Shown: positions 1 to 36,049, counted from the first letter of the stretch. The stretch: 64,000 nucleotides of DNA from Artemia franciscana (GCF_032884065.1 NC_088873.1:39367577-39431576); one strand, 5' to 3'. The notes: generated from the sequence alone by a model not told the origin. Numbers and translations are program-made.

Positions 1-82
1 CATTTCGTAGCTCGAGCTCCAACTAAGAAACCTCCCAAATTTCATCCCCCTCCAACTTTTCCTTCATGGGGAAAATCTGGCC

Positions 83-529
83 GAAAGTTTCGACCCGTCA
101 ACCCCAGCCCCCCTTTAACGTTGTCCGATCGGGCTGAAATTCACAAGTTAAGGTCCCCTAGGGCCCAGGAGCTTATCCGCGAAATTTCAGCTCGATCCGA
201 TAACTCCTTCCCTGTTTTCCAGAAACCACGCATAGGCACTTAAATTTCATTTTCTTTTTTTTCCTCGACGCCTACAGGTCACAGCCGACATCGGGTCTGG
301 GTGTACGAGGACTCATTCGATGCGGAATTCTCCGAGTAATTTTCCTGGAAAGTTTCGTAGGAAAATCTTAACCCCCGAAAGTTTCGACCCCCCAACCCCA
401 CCCCCCCTTTTAACGTTGTCCGATCGGGCTGAAATTCACAAGTTAAGGTCCCCTACGGCCCAGGAGCTTATCCGCGAAATTTCAGCTCGATCCGATAACT
501 CCTTCCCTGTTTTCCAGAAACCACGCATT
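83..529. repeat. Direct duplication, ~153-bp core twice, 294 bp apart
   Basis: The stretch starting GAAAGTTTCGACCC recurs at 83-235 and 377-529 with only a few differences. It has no coding sense. The surrounding DNA up to about 620 is otherwise featureless. Confidence 0.85.
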
Positions 530-621
530 AGCTACTTAATTAACGCATTTCTCTCCATAAGAGCCCATGTTAATTTGAAATTTTTAAAAGTTATTGAGAA
601 GTCATATTTACACGCATGCAA

Positions 622-693
622 GTGATTAGCTCGGTCGGTAGAGCGCGGGACTTTTAATCCTCTGGTCAAGGGTTCAAGTCCCTGACGGGCGGT
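622..693 (+). pseudogene. tRNA-Lys(TTT)-like sequence, acceptor stem broken
   Basis: A D-arm (TAGCTCGGTCGGTAGAGC), an anticodon loop CTTTTAA and a T-arm (GGGTTCAAGTCCC) stand in the right order and spacing. The 3' strand ACGGGCG has no partner at the expected 5' acceptor positions. A run of T follows, like a pol III terminator. It is either a tRNA pseudogene or the head of a tRNA-derived SINE. Confidence 0.55.
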
Positions 694-952
694 TTTTTTC
701 ACAACATCAAAATAAAAGTGTATAATTTTGATAACACCTGGACAGCTTATCAATTGAGAGATAACAGAATATTAGCTTCTTATGAGCAAAAGAAACATTT
801 CGGTCATTCTATCTGTTTTTTTTTCTATTTTATACAATGATTTAAAAGCGGGGGGGGGGCGGCAGCCACCCAAGTTCCTCTCCTAATTCCTGTACGAGGA
901 GTACAGGAATTATTAAATTACAACCACCATGGATTGTAGAAAAACGTACAGA

Positions 953-1407
953 AATAATATGAAAAAAACTTCGTTTTCTTAAAGAGTTAAAGAGGCTTCG
1001 TCCCAAAGTCGAACCTTAAAACGTGCAGGAATTAGAAGAGGCAGTTGGGGGGCCCAGCTTTTAAAGACTCTTTTGTACAGGTTTTTTGTTTTATTGCTAA
1101 CCCCCCGCTCTTGGCTTCGGAAAGGCCCTCTTTTAATTAACAAAAAATTGAAATGAATGAATAATGGAATAACTTCGAAAAATGTTAAACACAAGAGGAC
1201 AGGAGAACCATTGCGCCGAAACTAGTAATTAGTAACAATGAAGTCCCCCCACAAACTAAAACCTGTACAAAAGAGTCTTTAAAAGCTGGGGGTTTGGGGG
1301 GCGGCAGCCCCCCAACTGCCTCTTCTAATTCCTGTACGTTTTAAGGTTCGACTTTGGGACGCAGCCTCTTTAACTCTTTAAGAAAACGAAGTTTTTTTCA
1401 TATTATT
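953..1407. mobile_element. MITE/foldback element with ~140-150-bp terminal inverted repeats
   Basis: The arm at 953-1,092, opening AATAATATGAAAAAAAC, is the near-perfect reverse complement of 1,256-1,407; a ~160-bp loop separates them. Part of the right arm (GGCGGCAGCC...CCTAATTCCTGTAC) recurs at 857-897, suggesting a second, damaged copy alongside. There is no coding sequence. The family is not known to me. Confidence 0.8.
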
Positions 1408-2726
1408 ATAATATATAAATCCAAACAAACTGTATCAAAAGTGAAATAAATACTCAACCACCAAAAAACCTTTTCGTTCACTAGATGGTTTTAAATTTGG
1501 TTCATGAAACAAATATAAAGCATACCTTGGAAGAAAACCTGACAAAGAAAAGTACACAATTCACACAAAATTACTACTATCAGAAAAACTCCATATAAAA
1601 CCTAAGTAAAATGGTGCAGTCATGAAATACTAAAAATGAGAATGACTAAGAAAAATTGTCAAACTAAACCTCAATAGACCAAACGAAGAAATTAAAATAA
1701 GAAGGTCATCAGGTAAAACCTCCTCCCCCTCACACTGGATTCTCCTTAGGTCAATTCATACCTGAAAATTTAATGAGATTTTTCATTTAGCTGTTTAACA
1801 TTATGAAGTTTTTTAAAGTAGTGCCAAATTTTTGTCCGTGTAACCACGTTGAACCATGAAAATGAATAAGTAAAAGCAGCTAGTTAAAATTACAATGCTT
1901 TAGGTCCGTCAAAAATTGATGAAACTATCATATATCTGTTGATTCTCAAGACAGCTACAAAATCAGAGGAGAGCCACAACTTCTGTGGCTCTGGTGTCAA
2001 ATGTTTTAGCTTTTTTTGTGCTAACTTCTCACCCACGTTTTACTTTTTTTAATTTCGCACCCCCTGCTACCGAAACTTGCATAACAAAAGTATGGAGGTC
2101 TATTTCATTTAAAACTGAGTTCCCAATTTTCCTTATTTTTTAAATATGTATATAACAAATTTTAACAATCGGACTTCTTTTATTATTGTATTAGGTACTT
2201 TCAGCTAATTTGGCATGCCAGAACAAAGAAACATGTTGCAGCCAATTACAATTTTTTTTTATTTTGGATGATATAATAGTTGAAGATATTGAGTGAAACT
2301 CAAGTTAACTCATAGAAGAACAATAGAACTAACCAAGAGGCTAGCACCAATCGGCATAGTTTGAAATAACGTCAAATGAAAAAAAGAATCATATTTAGAA
2401 GATAAACAAAGAACAATAAGTATATATATATATATAAATAAACAAAATAACAAAAAACAAACTTGCATGGCAGTAAAGCAAGAAAAACGAATCTATACAA
2501 AGGGTAACCATCAACCAATATATGCAAACGAAAAAGCATCTACGACCGTCAACCTATCTAGTTCTTATAAAGGAATCAATAAATAACTAAAAACAGAATC
2601 ATTTCTACTTTATGGGCTTTTTTTAAGTCCAAAAACCTTCAAATACTTGGATAATATCCTACTAGCTGGAGTAGTTGGATGTTATCCAAGTAGTCGGATA
2701 ACAATTTCGATAACGAAATTGTCGTA
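1408..2726. other. Intergenic DNA, nothing recognised
   Basis: AT-rich sequence with a short (TA) run near 2,421-2,436. I found no ORF, RNA or repeat that I could support. Confidence 0.5.
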
Positions 2727-2836
2727 AGAGTTTACTGTCCTGCTAAAAAGTGTTACAACTGAAAAACTTCAAGTAGTTGTGTCGCTATGCCCAAGAGATA
2801 AAGACTATCTCGCGCTTTTTTTTAAATGTGTTAGAA
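2727..2836. repeat. Dispersed ~110-bp repeat, copy 1
   Basis: The block GAGTTTACTGTCC...GTTGTGTCGCTATGCCCA...GACTATCTCGCGC matches 6,356-6,464 in the same orientation with modest divergence. The second copy lies in intron 5 of SLC35B3, inside a local tandem duplication. Confidence 0.75.
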
Positions 2837-2959
2837 AGCACCGAGTTTTACTTTAATAATTAGAAACCCTAACGTCCCCTGGCTACAGAGGATAACAAAT
2901 CAGACCACCCACTAAATGACAAGCCAGCCTCTCGTGACAAATATAAGATTCCACCGACT

Positions 2960-3766
2960 GAGGAGGTGCATGTTCTAAGAATGAATGACTACAGAGTCCC
3001 AGGTGCACCACTACACTGGCAACCATGGGAACCTTGTTGCACACGATCAACTGACTCAGTTGCACTTGTTGCAACTGAGGAGGTGCATGTTCTAAGAATG
3101 AATGACTACAGAAACCCCAGGTGCACCACTACACTGGCAACCATGGGAACCTTGTTGCACACGAGCAACTGACTCAGTTGCACTTGTTGCAACTGAGGAG
3201 GTGCATGTTCTAAGAATGAATGACTACAGAGCCCCGGGTGCACCACTTAATTGGAAACCATGGGAATCTCGCTGCACACGAGCAACTGACTCAGTTGCGA
3301 TTGTTGCAACTGAGGAGGTGCATGTTCTAAGAATGGATGACTGCAGAGTCCCAGGTGCACCACTACACTGGAAACCATGGGAACCTTGTTGCACACGATC
3401 AACTGACTCAGTTGCACTTGTTGCAACTGAGGAGGTGCATGTTCTAAGAATGGATGACTACAGAAACCCCAGGTGCACCACTACACTGGCAACCATGGGA
3501 ACCTTGTTGCACACGAGCAACTGACTCAGTTGCACTTGTTGCAACTGAGGAGGTGCATGTTCTAAGAATGGATGACTACAGAAACCCCAGGTGCACCACT
3601 ACACTGGCAACCATGGGAACCTTGTTGCACACGAGCAACTGACTCAGTTGCGATTGTTGCAACTGAGGAGGTGCATGTTCTAAGAATGGATGACTGCAGA
3701 GTCCCAGGTGCACCACTACACTGGAAACCATGGGAATCTCGTTGCACAGGTAGACCGATAAATACC
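2960..3766. repeat. 117/118-bp minisatellite, 7 units
   Basis: Units begin GAGGAGGTGCATGTTC at 2,960, 3,077, 3,195, 3,312, 3,429, 3,547 and 3,665. Units carrying GAGTCCC are 117 bp (39 codons) and those carrying GAAACCCC are 118 bp. Runs of 117-bp units therefore stay open, reading EEVHVLRM.DYR.PGAPLH, and each 118-bp unit shifts the frame. The array is more GC-rich than its surroundings. A coding role is not supported, because no single frame crosses the array. Confidence 0.9.
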
Positions 3767-4812
3767 CTCAGATGAATGTACAACAGTGTATTTCAGAGCC
3801 TTCACACCCTATTTCATTCCCAATGAAAGGACATCTTCGCAACATAAAATGACAATAATGACCGGCAGCCCATCCTTGAATGGACTAAATGTCTTAGAGA
3901 GAAAAACTGCTAAGGTACAGTGTTCACTGGTACCATTTGTGCCACCCAATGGCGGCGCTAAAGATATATCAGCACCTCTAGCTCAAAGAATATATAACGT
4001 AATACTATATACCAGATTTAAGTCATATGAAACAGCATATAATAGAATAACTGTTGTCGATATTTATGAAAATACACTCCTAAATAAACGCAATTTCATT
4101 TGAGAAAATTCAGGCACGCACTCAGAGGGGAAGTAGAGGTGTTTATCATTTTTGATTAGCATAAATGATTTGGCTCTTTATGTTTCCAAGCGGATTTTTT
4201 ACTACTGAAGGTTTTAGCAAAGGCTACTTCGGACCTAAAGTAAGGTCCGAACTTACATCAGACCAGAACCTGACACAAGTTTACGTATTATCTATCAACA
4301 TACAACGAAATTATCTAGCTACTGAACAATTATATCAGAGGGGGATATATTATAGCTTTTTTTCGGTTTCCGAAAAAATTCAATTTTTTAAAATATATCA
4401 AAGTTTTGTGCAGTTTGTACACATTTGGTCTTACGAAAAAGTAAATTTCCGGCTTCCCCCCCCCCCGTGAAATCTGAGATCATCCAAGGATCAATGCATT
4501 AGTCTTTGATTTTTTTTCTTTAAGCTTTGCGATATCATCACCTAATTGATTATATATTACAAATATTGGCAATTAAGTAATTACCAGCCGTATGGGTTAG
4601 TAGACCAGACAATAATCAAAAATTAACCAGAGACACAACTGCTTCGTAAAACAAGAGAAAAACAAACAAACAATGAATATAAATTTAGCTATGATCTAAA
4701 TCCAATAATAGCTTATTTCTTAGAAAACATCACGCAAGCCAAACCATTAAAATAGAGATCTGATTTCGTTGACGGCCAAGATGTTAAACTATAAACAAGT
4801 CACAGCTTTAAT
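3767..4812. other. Region downstream of SLC35B3, nothing recognised
   Basis: Two open stretches of about 100 codons on the plus strand (3,786-4,103 and 4,165-4,470) match no family I know and look like chance ORFs in AT-rich DNA. The SLC35B3 3' UTR must lie in the right-hand part. Confidence 0.4.
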
Positions 4813-28120
<23,308 letters not shown>

Positions 28121-29897
28121 TAGATAATATGCTAGAGCCAGAAGCTTTGGTTATCAAAGTCAATATAGTATAATGGGTGTTTCTAGTTGCATTGAAAAAT
28201 TTCAGAGAAGAATTATATAGCTTATCTTCTATTTCGTTCTTAAACCACAGAACAAAAGATGTTCAGCGTTTTCACTTTTCTTTTCAAACAATTTGAAAAA
28301 CTTGTTGATTTTCGGAGGAAAATCGCTAGATCGGTCTCAGAATTCGGTAGAATTATCAGTAAGAATTCCTCTTATTTTGTATGTGTTCAAGCAATTTATG
28401 AATAAAGTACCATATTCTAGGAGTTCAGAAAGTAGCAGGAGCCAAATGTGATTCCGGGAAGAAAGTTGGGATTTTGTTGATCAATTTTATCAAACTTGAC
28501 AAAGGAAAGCAGCTAGAAGCTTGAAAAAATAATGAAGTGTATTTGACGTGGTAACTGAGCCTAGTACCTTATTTTTCCTCACCTTTTCAAACTCTATACG
28601 ACAGCCTGCTAAGTTAAGGACGGTGATAGAAAATCAGAACAAATTTCGAACACCAGGCCTTTAACCACTGAGTCTGAGTTAAGTCGATAAACTTTTCTAG
28701 CCACCCTCTCTAAACAGATTCACGAATGATAAAGGGAAAACGTGAAGTCTCAGTTTACTAATATTCAAATAACTGAAAAATATATAAAAACTAGCACAAC
28801 TTTCAAATATATATACTTCATTAACAAAGGAATAAGCCTAAAACAAAGGAATAACAGTGTTCACTTCAGTTATTCATTTCCCACTGTTGTTTAAAACCCT
28901 TGAAAGACATTTTAAGACCAATTGACGAAAAGCAATAGTAACGCACTGGAAAAAAATGAGAGAAAGCAAAACAATCATTCGTTTTTTGTTCTGCTATTAT
29001 GTTTTATTTTTGTATTGTATTGTAAATTAATCAATCAAATAAAATAACTTAAGAAACCTGTAGTTTTGCCATTATGGTAAAAATCGAGGTAGAAAAACGA
29101 TGAAAATGAAAGGCTTAAACGAAAAGGGAAAACAGCGTCTTGCTTTGAAAATGAACAAGAAAGGTTTTATTGAAAATGAAAATGAACAAAAGGTAAACGA
29201 TAGCTTCTGGGTTAATGTCGCTTTTGATTTTGTACCTCAAAAACTAAGACTGAAAACAAAACCAAACACACAAGACAGGGGAAAGAGATTTTCTTCAAGC
29301 CATCTATTGCTTTTAGTTCTACAGAGCTGCTGCACACAAAGTCTAATTTTGTCATATTTCTTTCATTTTTAGTAACTTTGGACCATTTAAACCTACTAAA
29401 TCAGAAAAACCTACATAGTGGTACTTCCCATCTTCTTGAGGCTAGCCATCCCTGTTATCAGTTTATAAAGTTGAGTAATTACAAACCTTGAAGGTGTTTA
29501 AACGATTAAAAATAGAAAATCAATGCAACCACTGTGAAATGGATAGCGGGCAACATTCATATATGAGCCATTAAATTCAAATCATGTTGTCTCAACTACC
29601 CGTGACGCGGCTACGCTCTTTTCCCCCAGAAAAAAGCTGTTGTTCCCCCAGACTACGAACAACAGTCATGTAAAAACAAAGAATGACCACGGAGTAACAT
29701 TTTTTGAGGATTAAGTAGATGGGTCAGAAATTCGGTAGATCTCCCAAAAAACTGGTAGAAGTGGAAACAGAAAATGGAAACGTTTTCTGTCAAAATTTTG
29801 AAAGGTAAAAGACCTGTCATCTATATAGTCTTCTAAGCCCCAGAAATAACAAAAGGGTAGACACAATAGCTTGGCAATACTTTCACATAGTATACAT
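28121..29897. other. Upstream region of SLC35B3, nothing else recognised
   Basis: The promoter and 5' UTR of SLC35B3 should lie in the first few hundred bases. I saw no convincing TATA box. The open stretch at 29,100-29,372 has no family resemblance and is Lys/Glu/Asn-rich, as chance AT-rich ORFs are. Confidence 0.4.
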
Positions 29898-30317
29898 TTG
29901 ATGATCAACCAAGAAAAATGATTTTGTCTCTGGAACAAGGCCCCTCCCCCTTTTTTTACCTCAAATTTTGTTGAGTTAAATGTTGGAGAAGTCTAAATAT
30001 TGGTTGTTACAAGATCTAAGAACTAAGCCATGGAGGTAGGCTTTGAAACGGTAAGGGAAAAAACATTTATACATTTGAGGCTTGACGACTTCTCGTTTCG
30101 ATACTTTTGATGATCAAAGAAGAAAACTGATTTTTGTCTCTGGACTAAGGCCCCTCCCCTCCTGGATCCGTCCACTTAAATTTTGTTGAATGAAATGTTG
30201 AAAAAGTATAAATATTGGTTGTTACAAGGTCTAAAAACTAAGCCATGGAAGTAGGCTTTGAAACGGTAAGGAAAAGACATTTATACATTTGAGGCTTGAC
30301 GATTTCTCGTTTCTAAG
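29898..30317. repeat. Tandem duplication, two units of ~210 bp
   Basis: The units (TTGATGATCAA.GAAGAAAA...GAGGCTTGACGA.TTCTCGTTT) are at 29,898-30,106 and 30,107-30,317, about 90% alike by eye. Confidence 0.85.
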
Positions 30318-30679
30318 TTTGTTTTGCCAATTATAATATGGGGGTAAGATGAAAATTTGTATGTGAAAGCTTTATCACCCTAATTTCTGGACGGAAGAGG
30401 ACCACATAACATGGGAATCTGAGGGCCTTTGCTAAAGAAATCGACGAATAAGTAAAGCCGCATACATGGCTTGAAAGAAAACATAATTCAGCATTAGTAT
30501 TTTTATGGCTTATAGGGGAATGTCCTTTCCACAAGCCATGTTCTTTGCGCCTCTTGAAACCCCTTAAAAATTCATCTCATCAGAGACCTTTACTACAGAC
30601 AACACTGTAGCGCTGTCCATAGTAAGACCATAAGGCTTCAATGTTTTATTTTTAATTATTTATTAATTTTTTCCCAGAG

Positions 30680-31790
30680 GCACTTTATATGGAAGGTGTG
30701 ATCGTATACACTTCCAAGGGGGCTCTTTGGATTAGAGCTCGAAAGTTCTGGTGCCTTTTTAAGAGCCAAAAGTATTCAGAAGGCATCTATACCCCCTTCC
30801 TTCCCACGTCCTCTTTTTCCTGAATGCATCTGGTAAAAATTTCCAGATACCAATTTTCTTCAAAATAGTCCAAAGATCAAAAAACCAGAGTTATGGAGTC
30901 GATAAAACCTCCAAGTGGTCGTACAAACTTTGAAGGGGGCCCATTTGATTGGATTTAGGAAGTTCTAGTACCTTTTTTTTACAGTCAAAAGTTATTGTAG
31001 GTCAACTACCCCCCCCATCGCATGTCTTACTCTCCCCAAATGCATCTGATTAAAATCTAAGATTGACATTTTGTTCAAAATAGTCCAAAGACAAGTCAAT
31101 AAAATTTTGGGGTCGACATACCCCCCCCGGAACCCCGGAGGGAGTGTTCTAAGTTATGCCCCGTGGTCCTATAAGGTTTTTATGGAAAGAGTGGTCACAA
31201 AACTTTGGAGAAGGCTCTTTTGATTGGAAATTTAAATCTCAATTACCCTTTTTAAGGGTCAAGAGTAATCAGAATGCAAGTCACCCCCCATGATCTCTTT
31301 TCCGGAAATGAGTCCAGACAAAATTCTGAGATGGCCGTGTTGTTCAAAATTGTCGAAAGATCATATAACAATCCAGCCCAGGAGGCCTTGTCCCGTGGGC
31401 TGTTGTTAATTTTTAACTTAAGTTAACTTGTTTACATTGCTAATTTTTAACATATAAGGTTTGCGTGGAAAGGGTGGTCATTTTAACTCTGAAGGGGGCT
31501 TATTTGAACAAGTGACCAAAGGACAACGAGACCTCACTCCCCACCTCTTTTTCCCCAAATGCATCCAGTCAAAACGGAAAGCAAGTCGTCCACGACTGGG
31601 GTGGGAGGATGTCATAAAGAAAAATTTCAGGGAAACGGGAACTTCCTGGGAGTGTGTAAGGAGGGAGGGCTTTGAATGGATTGGGATGGAGGTAAAGCAT
31701 CCGTAGCTGTGTTGGCCTCAGGCGGCCTGGTGCTACGATGAGTTGTTGTTAGTAAAAGCAGTTGTAAAATTTTGAGATGGTCAATTCATT
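30680..31790. repeat. Degenerate tandem array, ~240-bp units of a dispersed repeat
   Basis: Four rough units share this order: GTGGTC-type start, GGGGGCTC.TTTGATT, AAGTTCTAGTACC, a C-rich run, ATGCATCTGATYAAAAT, TTTTGTTCAAAATAGTCCAAAG. They begin near 30,690, 30,910, 31,170 and 31,460. The last is interrupted by a LINE fragment. The same order occurs within element E and at 39.5-39.9 and 57.1-57.5 kb. Confidence 0.7.
31562..31760 (+). mobile_element. RTE-like LINE 3' end fragment
   Basis: The frame ASRPRLGWEDVIKKNFRETG and TSWECVRREGFEWIGMEV match the C-terminus of the 21.2-24.8 kb LINE (GHPRLGWEDVINKDLKEMGT). The copy is under 200 bp and ends near a short GTTGTTAGT tail. Confidence 0.8.
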
Positions 31791-31869
31791 TCAAATAGTC
31801 CAAAGGCCAAATAACTATGCGTCTGGGGTTGAACACCCCACCTCCCACCCCCCGGCCAAAGAATGTAAG

Positions 31870-32065
31870 CTATGCAAGTTGCTTATTGTTGCTTTGATAC
31901 TTTGTTTTACTGATTTGCAAGGCGTTGATTTGCAGGGCATGGTCTGTAAGTTATGCAAGCTGCTTATTATTACTTTGATACTTTCTTTACTTTGATACTT
32001 TCTTAATGTTGATACCTTCTTTACTTTGATACCTTTTTACTTCGATATTTTTACTTTGATACTAG
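31870..32065. repeat. Short tandem repeats (CTTTGATAC type)
   Basis: Two copies of TATGCAAG.TGCTTATT.TT.CTTTGATACTTT are followed by a run of TTTACTTTGATAC-like units. It looks like slippage expansion. Confidence 0.7.
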
Positions 32066-32524
32066 TTTTGACACCTCGATGAAACTTTGATGTCGAATAA
32101 AAAATTGATTTTGAAATGGGGTATTTTGAAAAACTTGAAACTTTGGCAATCAAAAACAAACGGAAATTTTTTTTATTAAAAACTTTCAAAAAAAGAAGTT
32201 TTTCAAAGAAAAGTAAAGGCTAGATTAGAATTAAGAGCAGCAGATAAAATTCTTGTAATAGTTACAACTCAAAAGACCAGCAATTACTATTAAAGAACAA
32301 ATGAAACCCAGAACGAACAGAAACTAAATAAACAATTATAGCAAACAAACATAGAACGTGTGCTAATATAAATCATTAAATAAATCCAAAAACGTGTAAA
32401 ACTTGAATTGTATATACAACTCAAGATGAAGACAAGCAGAAATCATTGCAAACAAGAGTTTGACTACTGCCCCCTTCCCTAACTGTAAAACTCTAAGGCC
32501 TACTGCGTCATTGACGATTTACTG

Positions 32525-33117
32525 AAAATAATATGTGTTTTGAACTGTCTTGCAAAGAACTAATAAAATTAAACTGATATTTGATATGTTAAGATATTTG
32601 CTGCTGAAACCTTTCTACTTCAAGATTTTAGCTTGCTTTAATTTTTATTTATTTTCAATGTTGTGATGAGTGCAAAAGCAACTATTTGTAACATAACTCA
32701 TTTCGAACAGTCTGTCGTACTGAGCTGTAAGTAAGGAGTGACACGGCTCAGAAGTAGCTGAAACTAAAAAAAAGCACAATTTTGATGTCAACTATATGTG
32801 TTTTGAACCGCCTTGGAAAGAACTAATAAAATTTAACTGAATATTTGATATATAAAGATATTTGTTGCTGAAACCTCACCTAGTCAAGATTTTATTTTAC
32901 TTAAATTTTTGTTTATTTTCAATGTTGTAATAAGTGCAGAAGCAACTATTTCTAATATAACTCATTTCAAACAGTCTCTCATTTTGAGCTGTAAGTAAGG
33001 AGTGACGTGGCTCAAAAGTAGCCGAAAGTTAAAAAAAAACTTTGGTGTCAATAGCCAAAACAAAATAATCAACTTATTATACTGATTTCAAATATATAAG
33101 CTTCATCAAGTTAAGTG
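32525..33117. repeat. Two diverged ~270-bp tandem units adjoining element E1
   Basis: ATGTGTTTTGAAC...GCTGTAAGTAAGGAGTGAC.YGGCTC..AAGTAGC is present twice (from about 32,530 and 32,806). The next unit starts inside the left end of E1 (GTTTGTGGTAACGAACTGTAGTAAGGAGTGAC), so E and these units share ancestry. Confidence 0.65.
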
Positions 33118-34765
33118 TCAAACAGTTTGTGGTAACGAACTGTAGTAAGGAGTGACCCGGCTCGATAGTAAATGAAACTCTAAAAAACGGAATTTTGATG
33201 CTAAAAGATACATCAAAAGAATTGGATTTTCATGATGATTTTAAATATATAAGTTTCATCAAATTTAGTCTTTGTCATCAAAAGTTACGAGCCTGAGAAA
33301 ATCGCACCATCGTAATCAGCGTATCAGAGAACCCTGTAGAAAAAATTTCAAGCTCCTATCTACAAAAATGTGGAATTTCGTATTTTTTGCCAGAAGACAG
33401 GTCACAGGTGCGTGTTTATTTGCTTTTTTGTTTTCTTTTTTCCCAGGGGTCATCGTATCGACCAAGTGGTCCTAGAATGTCGCAAGAGGGCTCATTCTAA
33501 CGGAAATGAAAAGTTCTAGTGCCCTTTTTAAGTGACCAAAAAAATTGGAGGGCACCTAGGCCCCCTTCCACGCTCATTTTTTTCCAAGGTCAACGCATCA
33601 AATTTTGAGATAGCCATTTTGTTCCGCATAGTTGAAAACCATAATAACTATGTCTTTGGGGATGACTTACTCCCCCACAGTCCCTGGCGGAGGGGCTGCA
33701 AGTTACAAACTTTGACCAGTGTTTACATACAGTAATGGTTATTGGGAAGCGTACAGACGTTTTCAGTGGGATTTTTTTGTTTGGGGGTGGGGTTGAGGGG
33801 AGGGGGCTATGTGGGTGGATCTTTCCTTGGAGGAATATGTTATGTGGGAAGAGGAATTCAATGAAAAGGGCGCGGGATTTTCTAGCATTACTATAAAAAA
33901 AAAACAATGAAAAAATAAATAAGAAAAAGTTTTTTCAATTGAAAGTAAGAAGTAGCATTAAAACTTAAAACGAATAGGGATTATTACGCATATGAGGGGT
34001 TCTAAAAAATACTTTAGCATAAAGAGCGAGGTATTTAGGAGAAGTGTATTTAGTAATTTCAACTATTTATTCTACGGTCTGTCTGATTCAGGGGTTATTC
34101 TTAAAGAATTGGGACAAAACTTAAGATTTAGTATAAAGAGCGAGGTATTAACGAGGGGACAAACCCCCTCATATACATAATAAAAGTATAAGAATATAAA
34201 AGTTTGTTGCGTAAGTTAATTCTTAAGTTACGTATAATTTTTACTAATAAAAACGTTCGTTAAAAATTAAAAGTTTTAGTTGCCTTTTTAAGTAACCGAA
34301 AAATTGGAGGGCAACAGGTCTCCTTCCCCACCCCTTATTTCTCAAAATCGTCTGATCAAAACTAAGAGAAAGCCATTTAGCCAAAAAAAGGAATTAATAT
34401 GCAAATTTCATTTTAATAATTTATGTGCGGAGAGTCAAAATCAAATATGAATTAATTAAAAAACGTTCAGAAATTAAATAAAAAAACTAGTTTTTTAACT
34501 GAAAGTAAGGAGCGACATTAAAACTTAAAACGAACAGAGATTACTCCGTATATAAAATGGGTTGTCCCCTCCGCATTCCCTCGCTCTTTACGCTAAAGTT
34601 TGACTCTTTGCCACAGTTCTACTTTTTAAAACAATTAAAAACTTTAGCGTAAAAAGTGAGGGATTGCGGAGGGGACAACCCATTTCATATACGGAGTAAT
34701 TTCTGTTCGTTTCAAGTTTTAATTTCGCTCCTTAGTTTCAGTTTAAAAAAAACTAGTTTTTTTAA
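33118..34765 (+). mobile_element. Element E, copy 1 (~1.65 kb non-coding, hairpin-bearing)
   Basis: The left end is TCAAACAGTTTGTGGTAACG, with a short terminal hairpin (ACAGTTyGT/ACGAACTGT). Next come the dispersed 'AAGTTCTAGTGCC' segment, an inner hairpin zone at about 33,985-34,180, and a long hairpin at 34,481-34,765 whose ~125-bp arms contain CTTTAGCGTAAA.AG.GAGGG. No coding sequence spans it. Copies 2 and 3 lie in the opposite orientation near 48-53 kb with the same length and order. Confidence 0.8.
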
Positions 34766-34769
34766 TTTA

Positions 34770-35570
34770 ATTACCCATCAAAAGCTACGAGCCTGAAAAA
34801 ATCTGCCTGATTTTTGAGAAAGGGGGGAATCATCCCCTAAAAGTCAGTCAAAAATTTCTTAATGAAAATCACAGTATCAGATCAGGTTATCTGTAGATGT
34901 TAATCTACTGTAGATGTTTCAAGTTCCTATATACAGAAACGAGGAATTTTGCAGTTTCACCTGAAGAAACATCCCGGATGCGTGTTTATTTATTTTTTTT
35001 TTTTTTCCAGGGATAATCATATCGAACCAATGATTCTAGAAAATCAGGAGAGCCATTGTTTGATCAGAAATCAAAAGTTGTAGTGGCCTTTTTTAAGTGA
35101 CCATGAAACTGGAGGGCAAGTAGCCCCCTCCTACGTCCCTTTTTTGTTCAAAGACGCCTGGTCAAAATTTTGGGATAGCCATTTTGCTCAGCATAGTTTG
35201 AAGATTCAGCAGCCACCTCTTTGGGGAAAGTTTAACCCTCACAGGCCCCATCTGTTTAACCCTCACAGCAGCCATCTAAATTGGGGAAAGAGCTGTAAGC
35301 CATAAAATTTACTCGTTGTTTACGTATAATATTCTTTAACGACGATGGAATTGCCCGAAAGGGATTCTATAGGGAAGGAGGGGTTTCTTGCGTGGGAGTA
35401 ACTTTCTACGGAGGAATTTCTCGTGACGGGAGTGAATTACCGATATTATTTGAAAAACAATCAGAAATTGATTTAAAAGAAGGGTTTTTTTCAACTGAAA
35501 GTAAGGAGTAACATAAAAACCCAAAACAAACAGAAATTGTTTCAAATATTTCGTATATAGTTGGTTTATT
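34770..35570 (+). mobile_element. Element E, diverged partial copy
   Basis: Homology to E1 starts at ATCAAAAGCTACGAGCCTGA, runs through GCGTGTTTATTT and AAGTGACCATGAAACTGGAGGGCA, and ends in a half hairpin (CAACTGAAAGTAAGGAGTAAC). It is older and more diverged than copies 1-3. Confidence 0.65.
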
Positions 35571-36049
35571 TGCACTAGTTTGATCGAAATATGTTAGATA
35601 GGCTGTGAAGTAATTCTTTTTCGTTTTAAATTTCTACTAAGCTATGTACGTCCCTCAGAAAAACTTTTTTTAAAAATTAATCTTTGCCAGTTTAAAAAAA
35701 AATATATATAGAAGGTGCAAAACCACAATTGAAAATAGAAAAGAAAAAAAGAACACACTTGACACCGGTACCAGCGATACCTAATATGCCCGAGACCGAT
35801 ACGTACGATACCGATACTCCCAATACCGATGCACTCGATACCAGATACAGGCCTTTCCCCAGGAGCAATGGAGGGTCATCTCATCACTAAAAGTATATTT
35901 TTTTTTACTTTTGAACTATGTTGAACAATCGGGCCATCTCAAAATTTTGGTCGGACAACTATAGAGGACGGGACGCAGAGAGAGGGGGGTTAGCTGTCTT
36001 GCGATATTTTAGTCACTTATGAAGGGCACTAGCAATTTTAATTTCCGCT

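Noticed and set aside
3102-3524. A 140-codon protein with repeated VHVLRM units
   Set aside because: The frame is lost at each 118-bp unit and does not extend beyond the minisatellite. It is kept as a finding but not called as a gene.
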